This document shows, in pieces, positions 1-10,928 of a stretch of DNA of 64,000 nt. The notes below the pieces were generated by a model. The model was not told the DNA's origin. It did no database searches and saw only the letters and a program-made list of their open reading frames with translations. Source of the DNA: Zygaena filipendulae (lineage: Eukaryota; Arthropoda; Insecta; Lepidoptera; Zygaenidae); NCBI GenBank assembly GCA_907165275.2, contig OU015651.1, positions 1,262,501-1,326,500 of the forward strand. The letters run 5' to 3'. A program made the position numbers and the translations under genes. Positions within the stretch are counted from its first letter, which is position 1. Each line of letters begins with the position of its first letter.

Positions 1-2480
1 CTAACTGAAGATGGAACTCTCTGCCGTTAGGTTTCTCCCATTTTCGGTAAAGTATTCCATTCTGCAGAACAAAGCTGTCCCATTGGGCCCAATAGGCTTT
101 AGTGATAGGCCCAGTGGGCGCGACCTCAACCCATTTTGGTTTATCCGCACTACGTTTTTTCCAAGCCACGATGAGTCGAACGTCTTCATCATCTTCCTGA
201 GCTTCTCTCATGGCCTCATCTTGCCACAGTCCCGGAGGGCTCGTTCTCGTAAGCTTAACGGTCAGTTCCTTCGACTCCTGTTTGACACAATGCTTACAAT
301 CTTCCGGGCATGGTCTTCTTGAGAGGGCGTCAGCGTTGCCATGGGCCTTCCCACTGCGGTGTTCGGTGACGAAGTCAAACTCCTGGAGTTGTTCGACCCA
401 TCTGGCGACTTGACCTTCTGGATTCTTAAACTGAAGTAACCACTTCAAGGCGGCGTGATCAGTGCGAAGTGTAAACTGTCTTCCGATGAGGTATTTGTTG
501 AAGTGTTGCAGCGTCTTTACCACGGCCAAGAGTTCTCTCCTTGTCACGCAGTAGTTCCGTTCAGGTTTCGACAATGATTTGCTAAAATAAGCAATCACGA
601 CTTCTCTATCGCCTTGTTTTTGAGACAAAACACCACCGATCGCCGTGTTGCTAGCATCCGTGTCGACAATGAACTGGCCGCAAGTCTGAGGGTAGCCTAA
701 GATCGGTGTTTCACACAAACACTGCCTCAATTTTCGGAAGGCTTCTTCGCAGCTCTCATCCCAACAGAATGACTGTTTCTCTTCAGTCACGCGATGCAAC
801 GGTTTGGCGATTTCGGAAAATCCTTTAACAAATCGCCTGTAGTACGAGCACAGTCCCAGGAAGGCTCGCACTTCCGTCTTATCTCTGGGAGTTGGCCACT
901 TCTGTACTGCTTCAATTTTCTCCGGGTCAGTCTGGATTCCCTCGCTGGTGATTACGTGGCCAAGGTAATTGACTTTATTGCTAAACAGATGGCACTTCCT
1001 CGGGTTCAGTTTTAAGTTGGCACCTCGTATTTTTCCGAAGACTTGCTCCAAATTCCGCAGGTGATCTTCAAAGTCTCGACCCATGATGATGACGTCATCC
1101 AGATAGACTAGGCAGGCGTCTCCCACTAACCCTGCCAGTACACACTCCATGAGACGCTCAAAGGTAGCTGGCGCGTTGCACAATCCGAAAGGCATAACGT
1201 TAAACTGCCATAACCCTTTGCCAGTTGTAAATGCTGTCTTCTCTTTGTCTTTCGGATGGATTTCCACCTGCCAATAGCCAGATTTCAGGTCCAAGGTCGA
1301 GAACCATTGCATACCACTCAGGGTATCCAAGGTATCGTCGATACGTGGCAGTGGATAGCTGTCTTTCTTTGTGACATCATTCAACCGTCGATAATCTACA
1401 CAGAACCGCGTGCTACCATCTTTCTTCTTCACCAAGACCACAGGCGAACACCACGGACTTGCAGATGGTTCTATGATCTTATTCCTTCTCATATCCTCTA
1501 CCATGTCTTGCACTTCTCTTTCCTTAGCGATTGGGATTCGCCTTGCTCGCTGCCGAATAGGTCTTTCGTTCCCGGTGTCGATTCTGTGTTCAACTAACGA
1601 CGTCCTTCCAAGATCTGCTTCCTGGGAAGAGAAGATATCTGCGTAGCGCAACAGCATTTTCTTGGCTTTGAAGCTCTGTGAATAGGTCAGATTGTTCTTA
1701 CAGCCGTCAAGAAGTTCTGTAATAGTAGACTCATTCTTGGTTTTGGACGCATCTACTATCGGCGTTGATTGACATTGTTTTACCCAGACAGCTTCCTCGC
1801 ATTGTCCAACAACTTCACCCTTATTTAAGGTAACCTCGTGGTTCTCCAGATTCACGACTCTTATTACTGCAGTATTGGTTCCTCTCACAAGGGTTCTTGC
1901 TGTCAGGAGTCTCCGAGCCGATGTTTTGTTTGGTATATCTTCAATCAACACACATCTTGGCTTATTGTTTTTAGCTGATGGCAGCTTCACCTCTACTTGA
2001 GTTTGTGCTCGTCCAGGTATGACAACTTTGTTTAGGCAAGTCACTTTTCCAGTGGGACCTCCAAGTATCAATATCTCCTCGTTGCCGCACTTGAAAACAC
2101 TGTTAGTGACGTCAATTCTGCAGTTATGTTTCTTCATGAAGTCCAGGCCCAAAATGCACTCGTCGATAATTTCAGCCACGATGACGTTGTGAGTGTACGG
2201 TACTTCTCCCACATACATTGTGACTGATATTTCCCCCAGGACGGGTATTGGCTGACCGGAGGCGGAAAGAAGCCGACAATCGACATTCTTGCGTCCCAAC
2301 GCACCTTTCACCATGTCCGGCTGAACTATCGTCCTAGAGGCTCCGGTGTCTATCGTCATTTTGCAGTCTTTCCCATTAACCGTGCCGCATATCGATAGAC
2401 TGTTCCCATTGCACGCCTGTGGGATGACCATTGCTGGGGCTTCTTTCACGCCAGCCAGTACCCGCCCCTTAGTCCTGGCT
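1..2480 (-). CDS. Ty3/Gypsy pol (protease, RT, RNase H, start of integrase), partial
   Basis: The minus strand reads through as a Gypsy polyprotein to the window edge. Visible landmarks are the aspartic protease motif DTGAS (near 2340), the RT start with WCSPVVLVKKKDGSTRFCVDY (near 1400-1470), the RT catalytic YLDDV box (near 1100), RNase H motifs DTDASNTAIGG (near 650) and RTDHAALKWL (near 450), and the linker GKAHGNADALSRRP (near 330) that precedes integrase. I saw no stop in the segments I translated (about two thirds). Relative to copy B the gag-pol junction near 2490 is one base short, so this frame is offset from gag. This is either a frameshift mutation or a frameshift-dependent junction; copy B, with one continuous frame, favours mutation. 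Confidence 0.85.
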
Positions 2481-2481
2481 G

Positions 2482-3903
2482 TTACTCGTTTCCCTGACTC
2501 CCGATAGAGGACGGAGTCTCCTGCCTCTTTGTCAGTTCATCAAGTTGTTTCTGCAGCTTGATGATTTTTTCTGTCACCTCATCCTTCTTCGGGCAGGAAA
2601 ACTGCAGGTGGCCTCGTTCACCGCATTTGTAGCACAAGGATCCAGTCTTTTTTAGGGGTGCCTTAATTACCTTAATCTCTTCAGTGACTTCCCGCAGCTT
2701 ATGCGCACGCACATCTCGCCGCACTGCTTCAACTTCCAGGGCATGTGCCAGGGCATCCTTCAGCGAGGCATGATGACGAAGCCCCACTGCAGCCCTTATC
2801 TCCATGTCCCGGATGCCATCGACGAAGGCTTGCAAAATGTTTGCGTCCACCATCTTGGTGTCAGTCGTCGGGTGCGCTTTGCGGACAAGCTTCTCAACCT
2901 CCAGTGCCCACTGTTGTAGTCCTTCTCCTGGACGCTGGACTCGATCTCGTAACTGGGCCCGGAACACGTGTTCAAGATGGCGCTCCCCATATCTAGATTC
3001 AAGGGCCTCCATCAGTTCCTTGAAGCCACTTCCTGAGCTAGGCAGTGCCTCTAAGACAGACAATGCTGAGCCCCTGAGCGCCACAGTGAGAGCTGTCAGG
3101 CTCTGCTCATCCGTCCACCCATTAGCAGTAGCGACGGTCTGGAACTGCTGCCGGTACGCGGGCCAAGACGTAGTTCCGTCGTAAGGTGGCACCTTAACTC
3201 TTGGTCCCTGGACTACGGCGACGGCTCCACTTGATGTGATTCCTTCAGTTTTAAGACGCAGTACTTCTTTTTGTAGTCCAGAGAAACCAGTCTCCAGTCC
3301 CGTGACCCGCTCCTCTACCGAATCGACGTCTTCACGGAGTTGCTTCACCACATTGCTGACCTTATCAACGGCCGCCAAAACGGTTTGGAGATGTAGTTCG
3401 GCACACTCCTTTTGTTCTTCACGCATGACGTTTAGTCTCTGGTGCATACCCTTGTTCATGCTCTCCATCATCTTCACCAAGCCACATATATCCAGAGCAG
3501 ACGCGTCCGCCGTTCGTGTAGTAGTCGTAGCCCGGACGTGCTCAGTGGGCGTGGTTGAGTAGGCGGGGCTAGTGGGCGGGGCTTCGATGGTGGGCGTGGT
3601 CAAGTGGGTGGGGCTTGGGATGGGCGTGGTCAAGTGGGCGGGGCCGAGGGCCAGGACATGTGGGCCAGTGGGCGGGGCCTCAGTGATGGGCGGGGTCAGT
3701 TGGGCGGGGCCAGTGGGCGTGGTCAGGTCGGTAGGCGGGGCCTCTATGGTGGATGGGCCCTGGTGGGCGGGGCCAGTAGGCGTGGCCCTATGGCCAGTGG
3801 GCGTGGCCTGGCGGGTTGCAGGCGTAGCCCCCGCAGCACGTTGTGCCCTCGTCCTGACGCCTTCCTCGGTGATATCTTCCCTCGGAGTTAGTGGCATCTC
3901 CAA
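2482..3903 (-). CDS. Ty3/Gypsy gag polyprotein, copy A
   Basis: 473-residue Gag. The first 110 residues are low-complexity repeats rich in APPT, TTPT and GPAHL. A coiled-coil-like stretch follows (about residues 145-225), then a capsid-like core (about 235-400, with WPAYRQQFQTVA and the paralogous segment of copy B). A single zinc knuckle, CYKCGERGHLQFSC (CX2CX4HX4C), lies near residue 425 and binds the element RNA. The start at MEMPLTPRED is conserved in copy B. The frame ends at a TAA (2484-2482) caused by a one-base difference from copy B, where the frame continues. The related ORF in copy B carries additional coiled-coil repeats that this copy lacks. Confidence 0.9.
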   Translation of the reverse strand: MEMPLTPREDITEEGVRTRAQRAAGATPATRQATPTGHRATPTGPAHQGPSTIEAPPTDLTTPTGPAQLTPPITEAPPTGPHVLALGPAHLTTPIPSPTHLTTPTIEAPPTSPAYSTTPTEHVRATTTTRTADASALDICGLVKMMESMNKGMHQRLNVMREEQKECAELHLQTVLAAVDKVSNVVKQLREDVDSVEERVTGLETGFSGLQKEVLRLKTEGITSSGAVAVVQGPRVKVPPYDGTTSWPAYRQQFQTVATANGWTDEQSLTALTVALRGSALSVLEALPSSGSGFKELMEALESRYGERHLEHVFRAQLRDRVQRPGEGLQQWALEVEKLVRKAHPTTDTKMVDANILQAFVDGIRDMEIRAAVGLRHHASLKDALAHALEVEAVRRDVRAHKLREVTEEIKVIKAPLKKTGSLCYKCGERGHLQFSCPKKDEVTEKIIKLQKQLDELTKRQETPSSIGSQGNE

Positions 3904-3924
3904 ATTTCACTTCCGACACCAAAT

Positions 3925-4343
3925 TGTTACGTGCTAGGGTTCTTTATTTGGAGTTTAACACTAACTTTACAAAAACACTAGGTCTAGGGTGCCTAGGTCT
4001 AGGTATCACAGCTTGAAACACTAAACGACTGATCTCGAAGTCCAATAGTCTCGCCAAGGTCGCAGGTAGTCGCAGGTATCGCTCAAGATTCACTCGTAGT
4101 TATCGCTTCGAAAGCTCAAACTGAACTGCCCGTCCGGTTTGGTTGCGCCGTTTATATACCCAACCGAACGGGGCTCTAGAATGTTCGAGTCCGATGTGTT
4201 TTACTAGCCACTCGGCCGAACGTTTCTAGAATAGAACTTCTATCGAATTCGCTACTCCAATGTGTTTGCTTTACATTGCGTGTTTTGTATGCATTGCGCG
4301 TTTTGCATACATTGCGCGCTATCAATCTAGCTCGACCGCGACA
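3925..4343 (-). repeat. Gypsy 5' LTR, copy A (419 bp)
   Basis: On the minus strand it begins TGTCGCGG and ends ACGTAACA (TG...CA termini). A TATATAAA box lies at 4158-4151 and an AATAAA signal near 3943-3948. It is 17 bp longer than the 402-bp LTRs of copy B because of an extra copy of a TTTTGTATRCATTGCGCG-like unit near 4290-4310, and it differs from them at several other positions. Confidence 0.9.
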
Positions 4344-4345
4344 AT

Positions 4346-4371
4346 ATCATGTTGCGCATCCTAGCTCCGCA
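4346..4371. repeat. Right inverted-repeat end of a MITE interrupted by Gypsy copy A
   Basis: These 26 bases (ATCATGTTGCGCATCC ... GCTCCGCA) match the right end of the complete MITE at 10343-10573, with one or two differences. The rest of this MITE should lie beyond the window, left of the Gypsy element. Confidence 0.7.
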
Positions 4372-5517
4372 GGTGTCCCAGGCTATATAGATACAAGATT
4401 TCCATTTGTGGGAATATCACAAAAATGGCCAAAATGATGACTCGACCTTCAGGTCTCCCTCGTCAGAGAGAACCCAAACAACCATGTTGATGACATCACA
4501 CGTCTGATATAACTTACAGTAAATATTTATTTTCTGGTTTATTTTCGCTATGATTTCTATTAACAATTTCACTTTTCAGTTCAGATGCTGAGAACAGGTG
4601 GCAGCGCGACGAGCTTGTTTTAGAGATCACAATCGCAAATGAAAGGTTGGTCGAATCAGTTAATATTTACTAATTACCTATACATAGCTGATTGTTAGTA
4701 CCTTGTGTGCGTTTCAATACCTCTTTTTTATGATGAGGGCTTTTTCTGTCGAACACGGACACGCGGTCAACATTCAGACATTCTCGTGATGCCTGTACAT
4801 GCAGTTATTTCTGTATACCCCGAGAACTATGTACCAGTATGAGAAATATCCTATAGCACTTCCCAGCTTTGTGACTATCTCTCTGCGAAACATCACGCCA
4901 ATTCATTGCACTTCATTGAAAGCTGGACAACAACGGCATTACTAACTGCTGGTTAATCCGAAGAACTTCGGGACTCGGGTCTCTGACATACGTTTTCCAA
5001 CGTAACAGATCCATCCAATGTGTCCGACATCCTATGGGGGCGTGGCGTCGCAGAGCCGCGCTCTCTGTAAGCCGGACACAGATCGACGTGGCTCAAACTG
5101 CCGGGGACGGCGGCGCAATCGCTTCCTCGGTTATATAGGCACACTACAATACAACTAAACAACTTGATTATTGTAACTAAGTTTATGGCCATTTGTAAAA
5201 ATTTTATTTTTCTTGTTGCAGGTACGGGAACTGCTCAAATGGATGCTTTGGGGCTTGAAGTGTCGGCCGTCGAAGCTTTGTCCGATGTAGACGAGGAAAT
5301 TTTAATTTCTGTACTCCTTGTGTGGCTGTATTAATAATAAACGCTAAATATATATTTTGTTTAAAAAAATAGATCTTTCTCTAGACGGAACCGAAATTAT
5401 AAAATCACTTCCAATATCATTGCGGCAGTATCCACAAAAGTGGACGGACGAAACAAAAGAAAAAAGTACTGAACAGGCATTATAGTACGGGAGATACCGA
5501 TGCTAATTCGGGAGTGA
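4372..5517. other. Intergenic DNA, no confident gene
   Basis: AT-rich DNA with no recognised repeat. Two short open stretches preceded by good acceptor-like sequence stand out on the plus strand: 4580-4645 (after TTTTCAG, reading SDAENRWQRDELVLEIT) and 5221-5332 (after TTCTTGTTGCAG). They may be the worn end of a transposase or a lost gene; no family is recognised. Confidence 0.5.
5221..5332 (+). pseudogene. Possible terminal exon or exon relic, family unknown
   Basis: A pyrimidine-rich tract plus TTGCAG at 5206-5220 looks like a strong 3' splice site. The following frame reads 36 codons (including GTAQMDALGLEVSAVEALSD and VDEEILISVLLVWLY) to TAA at 5330-5332, with AATAAA immediately after (5334-5342). 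The acidic, leucine-rich composition is protein-like, but I do not recognise it and found no convincing upstream exon. It could be chance. Confidence 0.2.
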
Positions 5518-6918
5518 CTCGAGCGTCGTTGGGACCTATTGGGTTTTGAAGATTAGGAGATATAAACAAAATAAGGTCATATGATATTTTTTCATTCACC
5601 GGTGGGTTTAGCTTCTACAGGCTTTCAAAAATGTAAAAAAAAATATTAAAATGGAAATACTCGAGCGCGTCAGATATTGTAGTTTAGATACTCCAAGGTG
5701 TCTCTGATATCGAAAATATATTCATCTGCCGATTTGCGTGGTGGGGGTGGTCATCCGGAAGTGGAGAAAATGAAAAAAAAAAACATTTACTCCAGCGCGT
5801 CAGATATTCAAAGGGGATGTTAAGTGAGCCCTAAAAATGCTCCCCTTCGAAAATCTGCCAATTTGAAGGTGACGCAAGGTAGTAGCGAATTTTTGAAAAT
5901 GCAAAAAAAAATCTCAATTTTGAAATACTCGAGCGTGTCAGATTATTTTACAGAAGGTTCAGCTTGCAGTCCAAGTTATGTTGGCTTAAAATCTGACAAT
6001 AATTTTGAGGGGTCTTATTAATCTGACTGCTAGAAACAAAAATTATGATTTATTTTTAAGATTTTTTTTCTTTCTGACGTAAGTTTAATAACTTTATGAG
6101 CTATTTCTTGTTCACAAAAAACACACTTTATATTTCTATGAAATATGTAAAAGCTCACAAAATATTATTCACAAAACTAACTTTAAAGCACAAACAAGCC
6201 AGAGCGTTTTACATATAATAACATGAACGCGTTGTTTTGTGATGAGCTTTATTATATAATATATATATATATATAATTACATTAAAGTGAAAGGTTATAG
6301 GTTAACCTATAGTTTAATGTAATACTTAACTTATTTTAATATGTATTTTAACCGAACAAAAAAAAGTTATAATTGGACACGTTTAGCGCCGTGATATACT
6401 GTGATGACGTTATGGCGACGGAAAGTAGTGTGAGGACGGTGCGAGAGAGTGAGAGATAGAGAAAAAGTAAAAGGGAAAGAAAGACAGAGATATAATTAGG
6501 TACATGTTTCACTGCAGCTGCTCGTTCGATTCGAAGACGATTTTTGTTTCTTCGGCTTATGAAAATCGGCAGATTATATTTTTCCAGCTATCCTTGAGTT
6601 ATTTACTTTAAAATAAAAAATAAATCAACTGCGCTCGAGAATGTCGAAGTTGCGTTTTTTTTTTTTGCAAGTTTGTGATCCTCTAACTCCCTTACGTCAC
6701 GTTCAAATGGTCAGATTATTCATATACATACTTCTCACTATGTAATTAAACCACCATATCTTAATCTGACGCGCTCGAGTATTTCGAGTTATCGATTTTT
6801 TTTTACTAATCTGGTCGGTTATTCTAGACGCACCCACCAGTGTAGAGGGCCTATATTTGGTGGAGGTACTCAACATGGTGCAAGGTACCCCCCTTATGTT
6901 CATCTGACGCGCTTTAGC
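5518..6918. repeat. Palindromic repeat region built on CTCGAGCGCGTCAGAT
   Basis: The motif TACTCGAGCGCGTCAGATA or a near copy occurs in plus orientation at 5658, 5788 and 5925 (a shorter one at 5518). It occurs in inverted orientation at about 6630, 6763 and 6900 (ATCTGACGCGCTCGAGTA). The centre (about 6240-6330) is an AT stretch followed by the palindrome TATAGGTTAACCTATA. The layout suggests a foldback transposon about 1.4 kb long with several internal copies of its end motif. No transposase frame is visible. Confidence 0.6.
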
Positions 6919-7392
6919 TAATCCACAAATCCCCTCTTGGCGGTCCGTACTATTAGTTGTTTCAAAGAGGGAAGATATGAGTGCCAGCGACAGCTGGAGG
7001 GGTCATTTCCAGTTACCCCGTCTCAAATGTACCCAGTGCTATTTTAGTAGGTATGGACTGTTATTGTTCTGAGGTGTGGATATTATTACCACATAAGTAA
7101 TGACATAGATTGTCACTAGTACCAACCATTTACAGTTCCATCGTGGACTTTGGGAATGACCTGAGTTGAGAATAACACACTTTTAAGCGAGGCGAACTAC
7201 CTAACTCGATCGATTACAAAGATTATGAGGCCACCCAAGTGTTTCGTAAGCCTAATTGGGTGGCTCTCTGATACATACCTTTAGAATTCTAAAGCGACTA
7301 GTTTTAGGAAACGTGGTCGGTCTTTTGAAAGAAAAAGAAGAAATAAAAAATAAATACTTTTAAACAATTTAATACAAACGATAAATCTAGAC
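6919..7392. other. Downstream flank of RPF1
   Basis: No gene or recognised repeat. An ATTAAA on the minus strand at 7373-7368 lies about 20 bases past the RPF1 stop and is a candidate poly(A) signal. Confidence 0.45.
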
Positions 7393-10300
7393 TTATAAGA
7401 AAAACTTCCGCCTGGAAGTCTCGAGCTGGTGGCGGCGGCCCGCGATGATCCACTCGTAGTCGCCGCGCTTGGAGTCGAACGTGCCCTGCTGCAGCGAGAG
7501 CAGCTTGAGCGTGAACCGCGGGCCCAGCTCGCGCAGCTTGGCGCGCTTGCCGTCCTTCGTGAACTCGTACCTACCGGTGGAAATGAGAATGCATGAGTTA
7601 AATTGATACGCAAAACTCCAGATGCCGTGCATCTTGCATACTTCTTCTGTATTTTAATAATCGTTAATGCAGACAAGGAATGAATATGAATCGCCATGTC
7701 CCGAGGTCACGTAAAATTAAAGTCCAATATTGCATAATGATTACGTTCCTTAGTTTTATTATATGCGTTAACGACTATAGAATGCAAACTTGGCTAAGGG
7801 GGGGGGGGGGGGGGGGCTGATTATTAAAGTACTAGTATTATCCAAACATCAAAAGTACAGGTTTGAAAAACTAAACCAACAACAAGCCATGTAACAGCAT
7901 GCTATTACCAATATGCTGAATCTGATCATTTTGCCACACATTGTTTAGTTTTTAATATAGGTACCGTAAATTATTGTACGTGCGGCAATAAATCCAACCT
8001 TATCCCCGAGTACATACCGATGGTGTCTGAAGAATATGTAGTCCCGCTGGTTGTGGAAGGTGACGGCGCGCCGGCCGCGGAACTGCGGCTCGTGGTGGAA
8101 CAGCGCGCCCAGCATGCGCCCCACCGTCATGCCCACACGCGTGTTGAAGTTGTTCAGAATCACCTGCATCAATCAGCATCAAAACATATTTTATTATTTT
8201 ATCAGTTTCAAAATAAAATAAAAAACTTTAGTAATTGACCTACACTAATGTTACAAAGAGGAGTATAGTATTATATTATCTGTGAAAGAGGTGAGGTTTG
8301 TAAGTCTAGTTGTATGGGATAATCTACTGAAAAGATTCTAAACATTATTTCACTGATATTGATTCACAGTACTCCTGAGTGCTATAGGATAATTTTAACC
8401 ACAGAACCCAGGAATATCCAAAATTAAGGCGGGTGAATTACATCTTGGAATACGAGCCAAAGTATTTTCATACATTATATTTCATTCATCATATATTATA
8501 GAGTGATCCTGTGGGAAATCTGAAATTGATGCAAGTAAAATATAAACAACTCTCTCTCTCTTCTCTGTACCCCTGACGTGTAGTATGGAAATTTAATGCA
8601 CATTTTCGAATACTTGCAACAATTATTGTTATATTTTAACCAATTTATGGAAAACCTTGACAAACTTATACCTAAACCTACCTCATTAATCACTCTATCA
8701 TGTGGAGATGAAAACCGCATAGAAATTTGTTCAGTAGTTTTTGAGTTTATCGCGAACAGACATACAGACGCGGCAGAGGAGTTTTTAAATGTACTGATTA
8801 ATTTTAGTGTTACCTCGGGCCTGTGATTAGTGATTTCTTTGAAGTCTTTCCTCAGTTCAGGTGTTATTTTACAGCTGGAAAGTCTGAAGTGTGCTGTGGG
8901 TCCATTTGGTAGATGTATCAGTAGGAAACCGTTGGGCTGCTTCTGATTCTCATTGATGACCACTACATCAGTGACATTCTCACGATTTGCTGATTGTACT
9001 ATTTTTTTTATTGATGACCTACAGAAATTAATGAAATTATTATACAGCTGTAACATCTTGAACCTTAACTGAGGCCACACTACAAAGAGCTTCTCTTACT
9101 GCTAAGAGCCAAGCTACTTGCCGAGTGACTAATCCTAGTGAACAGACACAAATATTATTTTCTCTCTCAGACTCATACATTTACTAAGAACATAATATAA
9201 GGGAAGATTTGTGCAAAATTACAAATTAGTAGGCCTTATAGTAATTTGTGATTTTATTGGTTTATTTTATTTTAATTTTTGGTCTGTGTTAAACATCAAA
9301 CAAAATTTTTGCTATTTTTTTTATAAACATAAAAATATGTGTAATTATAAATGTCCTTCTTTCACATTGCAATGGACTAGTTTGACTTTACAATATAGTT
9401 TGGAGACCCTGAAAATTATATTTTTATACTTTTTCAATTACATCAAAGAGAATTCTAAAATTTATGCATGCAAAACCACAGGCAATGGCAGCTAATGGCA
9501 AGGAAACCCAAAAGGAATAATTAATCAGTTTCAAACCTTTGCCTATATCTAGAAACTGAGTTTGGTATGATCCTCATCAGCTCCTTGCCAAAAATTCTAG
9601 TCTTAGTGTGTGGGTTGTCCGAGAATGTGATCAACACTTTGGGCTCATAAGATTGCTCATAGTAGGATGAAAACTCATCCAATTCAATATCCTTCTCTAC
9701 CTGTAAAAATTCAACTTTAAATTAGGTTTTAAAACTAATGTAAGGTAATTAGTAATTACTGTCGTAATTATTGCCACTTCCATACCAAAGATAAAAAACT
9801 CTCACAACACACACATTATTGGAGAAGCCAAAATCTTGTTCCAATACAGATTCCCCCAATTTCAAAGGGGATAAGGCACACACTACAGCTTTGTGACATT
9901 ACAGACACATGATAAACGGGTGTTTCCACAAACATTTATGATTGTGTACTACTTTTTATAAACATAAACTAATAGGCATTTAATTTGGTATAAGAGTGCA
10001 CATACATTTGCCTTCTCATATGAACAATCTAAGGTTTATTCAGAGTGTGCACATCCCCACTAATATTATAAATGTCAAAGTAACTCTGTCTGTCTGTCTG
10101 TTACACTTTCATGCCTTAATGGCTTAACAGATCATGATGAAATTTTGCATACACGTTGTCAGGGGTTCATAGAAGGACATAGGGTACTTTTTATCTCGGA
10201 ATTCCCGCGGGAACTCTGAAATAAACGCGGGAAAAACCACGGGGCACAGCTAGTTATAAATAAATTATGGTCTATCCTGATCTGAATGTCAATATTAGTC

Positions 10301-10928
10301 AACGGGGCACAGCTAGTTATAAATAAATTATGGTCTATCCTGCGGAGCTAGGATGCGCAACATGATATGTTTGTCGAACGGAAGATAAAATTGTCGACAC
10401 GACAAATATTTGTGGGTGTCCAAGCAAAAAAGTGCAGTAGTGGGGTATTGAGTTAGGACTAGATTCGGTTAAACATTTTTTACCACTGGTAGACAAAACG
10501 ATATATTATGTCGACGAGAATCGATAAAATGGCTCGATAAAATTTTATCATGTTGCACATCCTAGCTCCACATATCTGAATGTCAATATTAGTCAATGTA
10601 ACAAGAAAAACCATGCTAGTTTGAGACTTATACTTGCATACGCATGTGCAACTGGTGTATTTCTCTAAGCTATGAGTGAAAGTTCCTAACCTCTTCCAAA
10701 TCCTCCGGATCCGTATTCTTGAGCATAGTCTCATCTTTAACTCTGAGGGACTCCAACGTATGTGGCACTTTCTTCGGCACATTGTCTGAATTATTTTCTT
10801 CCTCTTTCTTCTCTAACTTACGTCTAAAACATTTAAAGTTTATAAAAATAAAATCCACGTTTAGTCAACTAAAACAAACCATTTGTATTTAAATAAACGT
10901 ACTTTTTCTTATCTTTTCCACGTGCCAT
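7393..10928 (-). CDS. RPF1: Ribosome production factor 1 (Brix domain), 6 exons
   Basis: Exons (high to low): 10928-10903, 10823-10691, 9700-9537, 9018-8814, 8163-8018, 7570-7393. Phases are consistent and give 283 aa. It begins [19 protein letters not shown], a basic-acidic tail. The Brix domain fills about residues 70-270, with [53 protein letters not shown] and [18 protein letters not shown]. It ends [14 protein letters not shown], the conserved C-terminus of the family. Known role: a nucleolar factor of the Brix family, needed for 27S pre-rRNA processing and 60S assembly. It is shorter than the roughly 350-residue human protein, mostly in the N-terminal tail. Intron 5 carries a 19-base homopolymer at 7798-7816; intron 2 carries a Helitron and a MITE. 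The start ATG is the only one consistent with the short first exon. Confidence 0.95.
7798..7816. repeat. G19 homopolymer in RPF1 intron 5
   Basis: Nineteen consecutive G on the plus strand (C19 in the transcript). Its length is prone to sequencing error and slippage. Confidence 0.95.
10054..10253 (+). mobile_element. Non-autonomous Helitron-like element
   Basis: Begins TC (after A) with CCCACTAATATTATAAATG and ends GGGGCACAGCTAG before T. It includes the family core TTTTATCTCGGAATTCCCGC. It has TC...CTAG termini, an A/T insertion site and no inverted repeats, as expected of Helitrons. It lies in RPF1 intron 2. Confidence 0.75.
10240..10596 (+). repeat. 63-bp tandem duplication, second copy split by a MITE
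   Basis: A 40-bp segment (10240-10279, the Helitron end plus flank) and a 23-bp segment (10280-10302) recur as 10303-10342 and 10574-10596. The second copy is interrupted exactly at the segment boundary by the 231-bp insert 10343-10573. The order of events is therefore Helitron, then tandem duplication, then MITE. Confidence 0.85.
10343..10573. mobile_element. MITE with 24-26 bp inverted ends
   Basis: 231-bp insert. Left end CGGAGCTAGGATGCGCAACA..., right end ...TGTTGCACATCCTAGCTCC: near-perfect inverted repeats. The empty site is preserved at 10279/10280, so its limits are well defined; no obvious target duplication. A second member of the family is broken by Gypsy copy A (4346-4371). Confidence 0.8.

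Larger units (their letters stand above)
1..4343 (-). mobile_element. Ty3/Gypsy LTR retrotransposon, copy A (cut by window edge)
   Basis: Minus-strand LTR retrotransposon. In element order it has a 5' LTR (3925-4343), gag (3903-2482), then protease, reverse transcriptase, RNase H and the beginning of the integrase region running out at position 1. The same family occurs again at 15384-19315. The first bases beyond the LTR (4344-4347, ATAT) fit a short target duplication, but the other flank lies outside the window. The element sits inside a small inverted-repeat transposon whose right end is at 4346-4371. Gag and pol are out of frame by one base relative to copy B. Confidence 0.93.

Noticed and set aside
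3572..3937. Plus-strand frames rich in Gly, Val and Trp opposite gag (also 18354-18926)
   Set aside because: Shadows of the GC-rich gag repeat on the other strand; no codon or domain signal.
8496..9080. 194-codon minus-strand frame read as one exon
   Set aside because: Only 8814-9018 is exon 4 of RPF1; the rest is intron that happens to be open.
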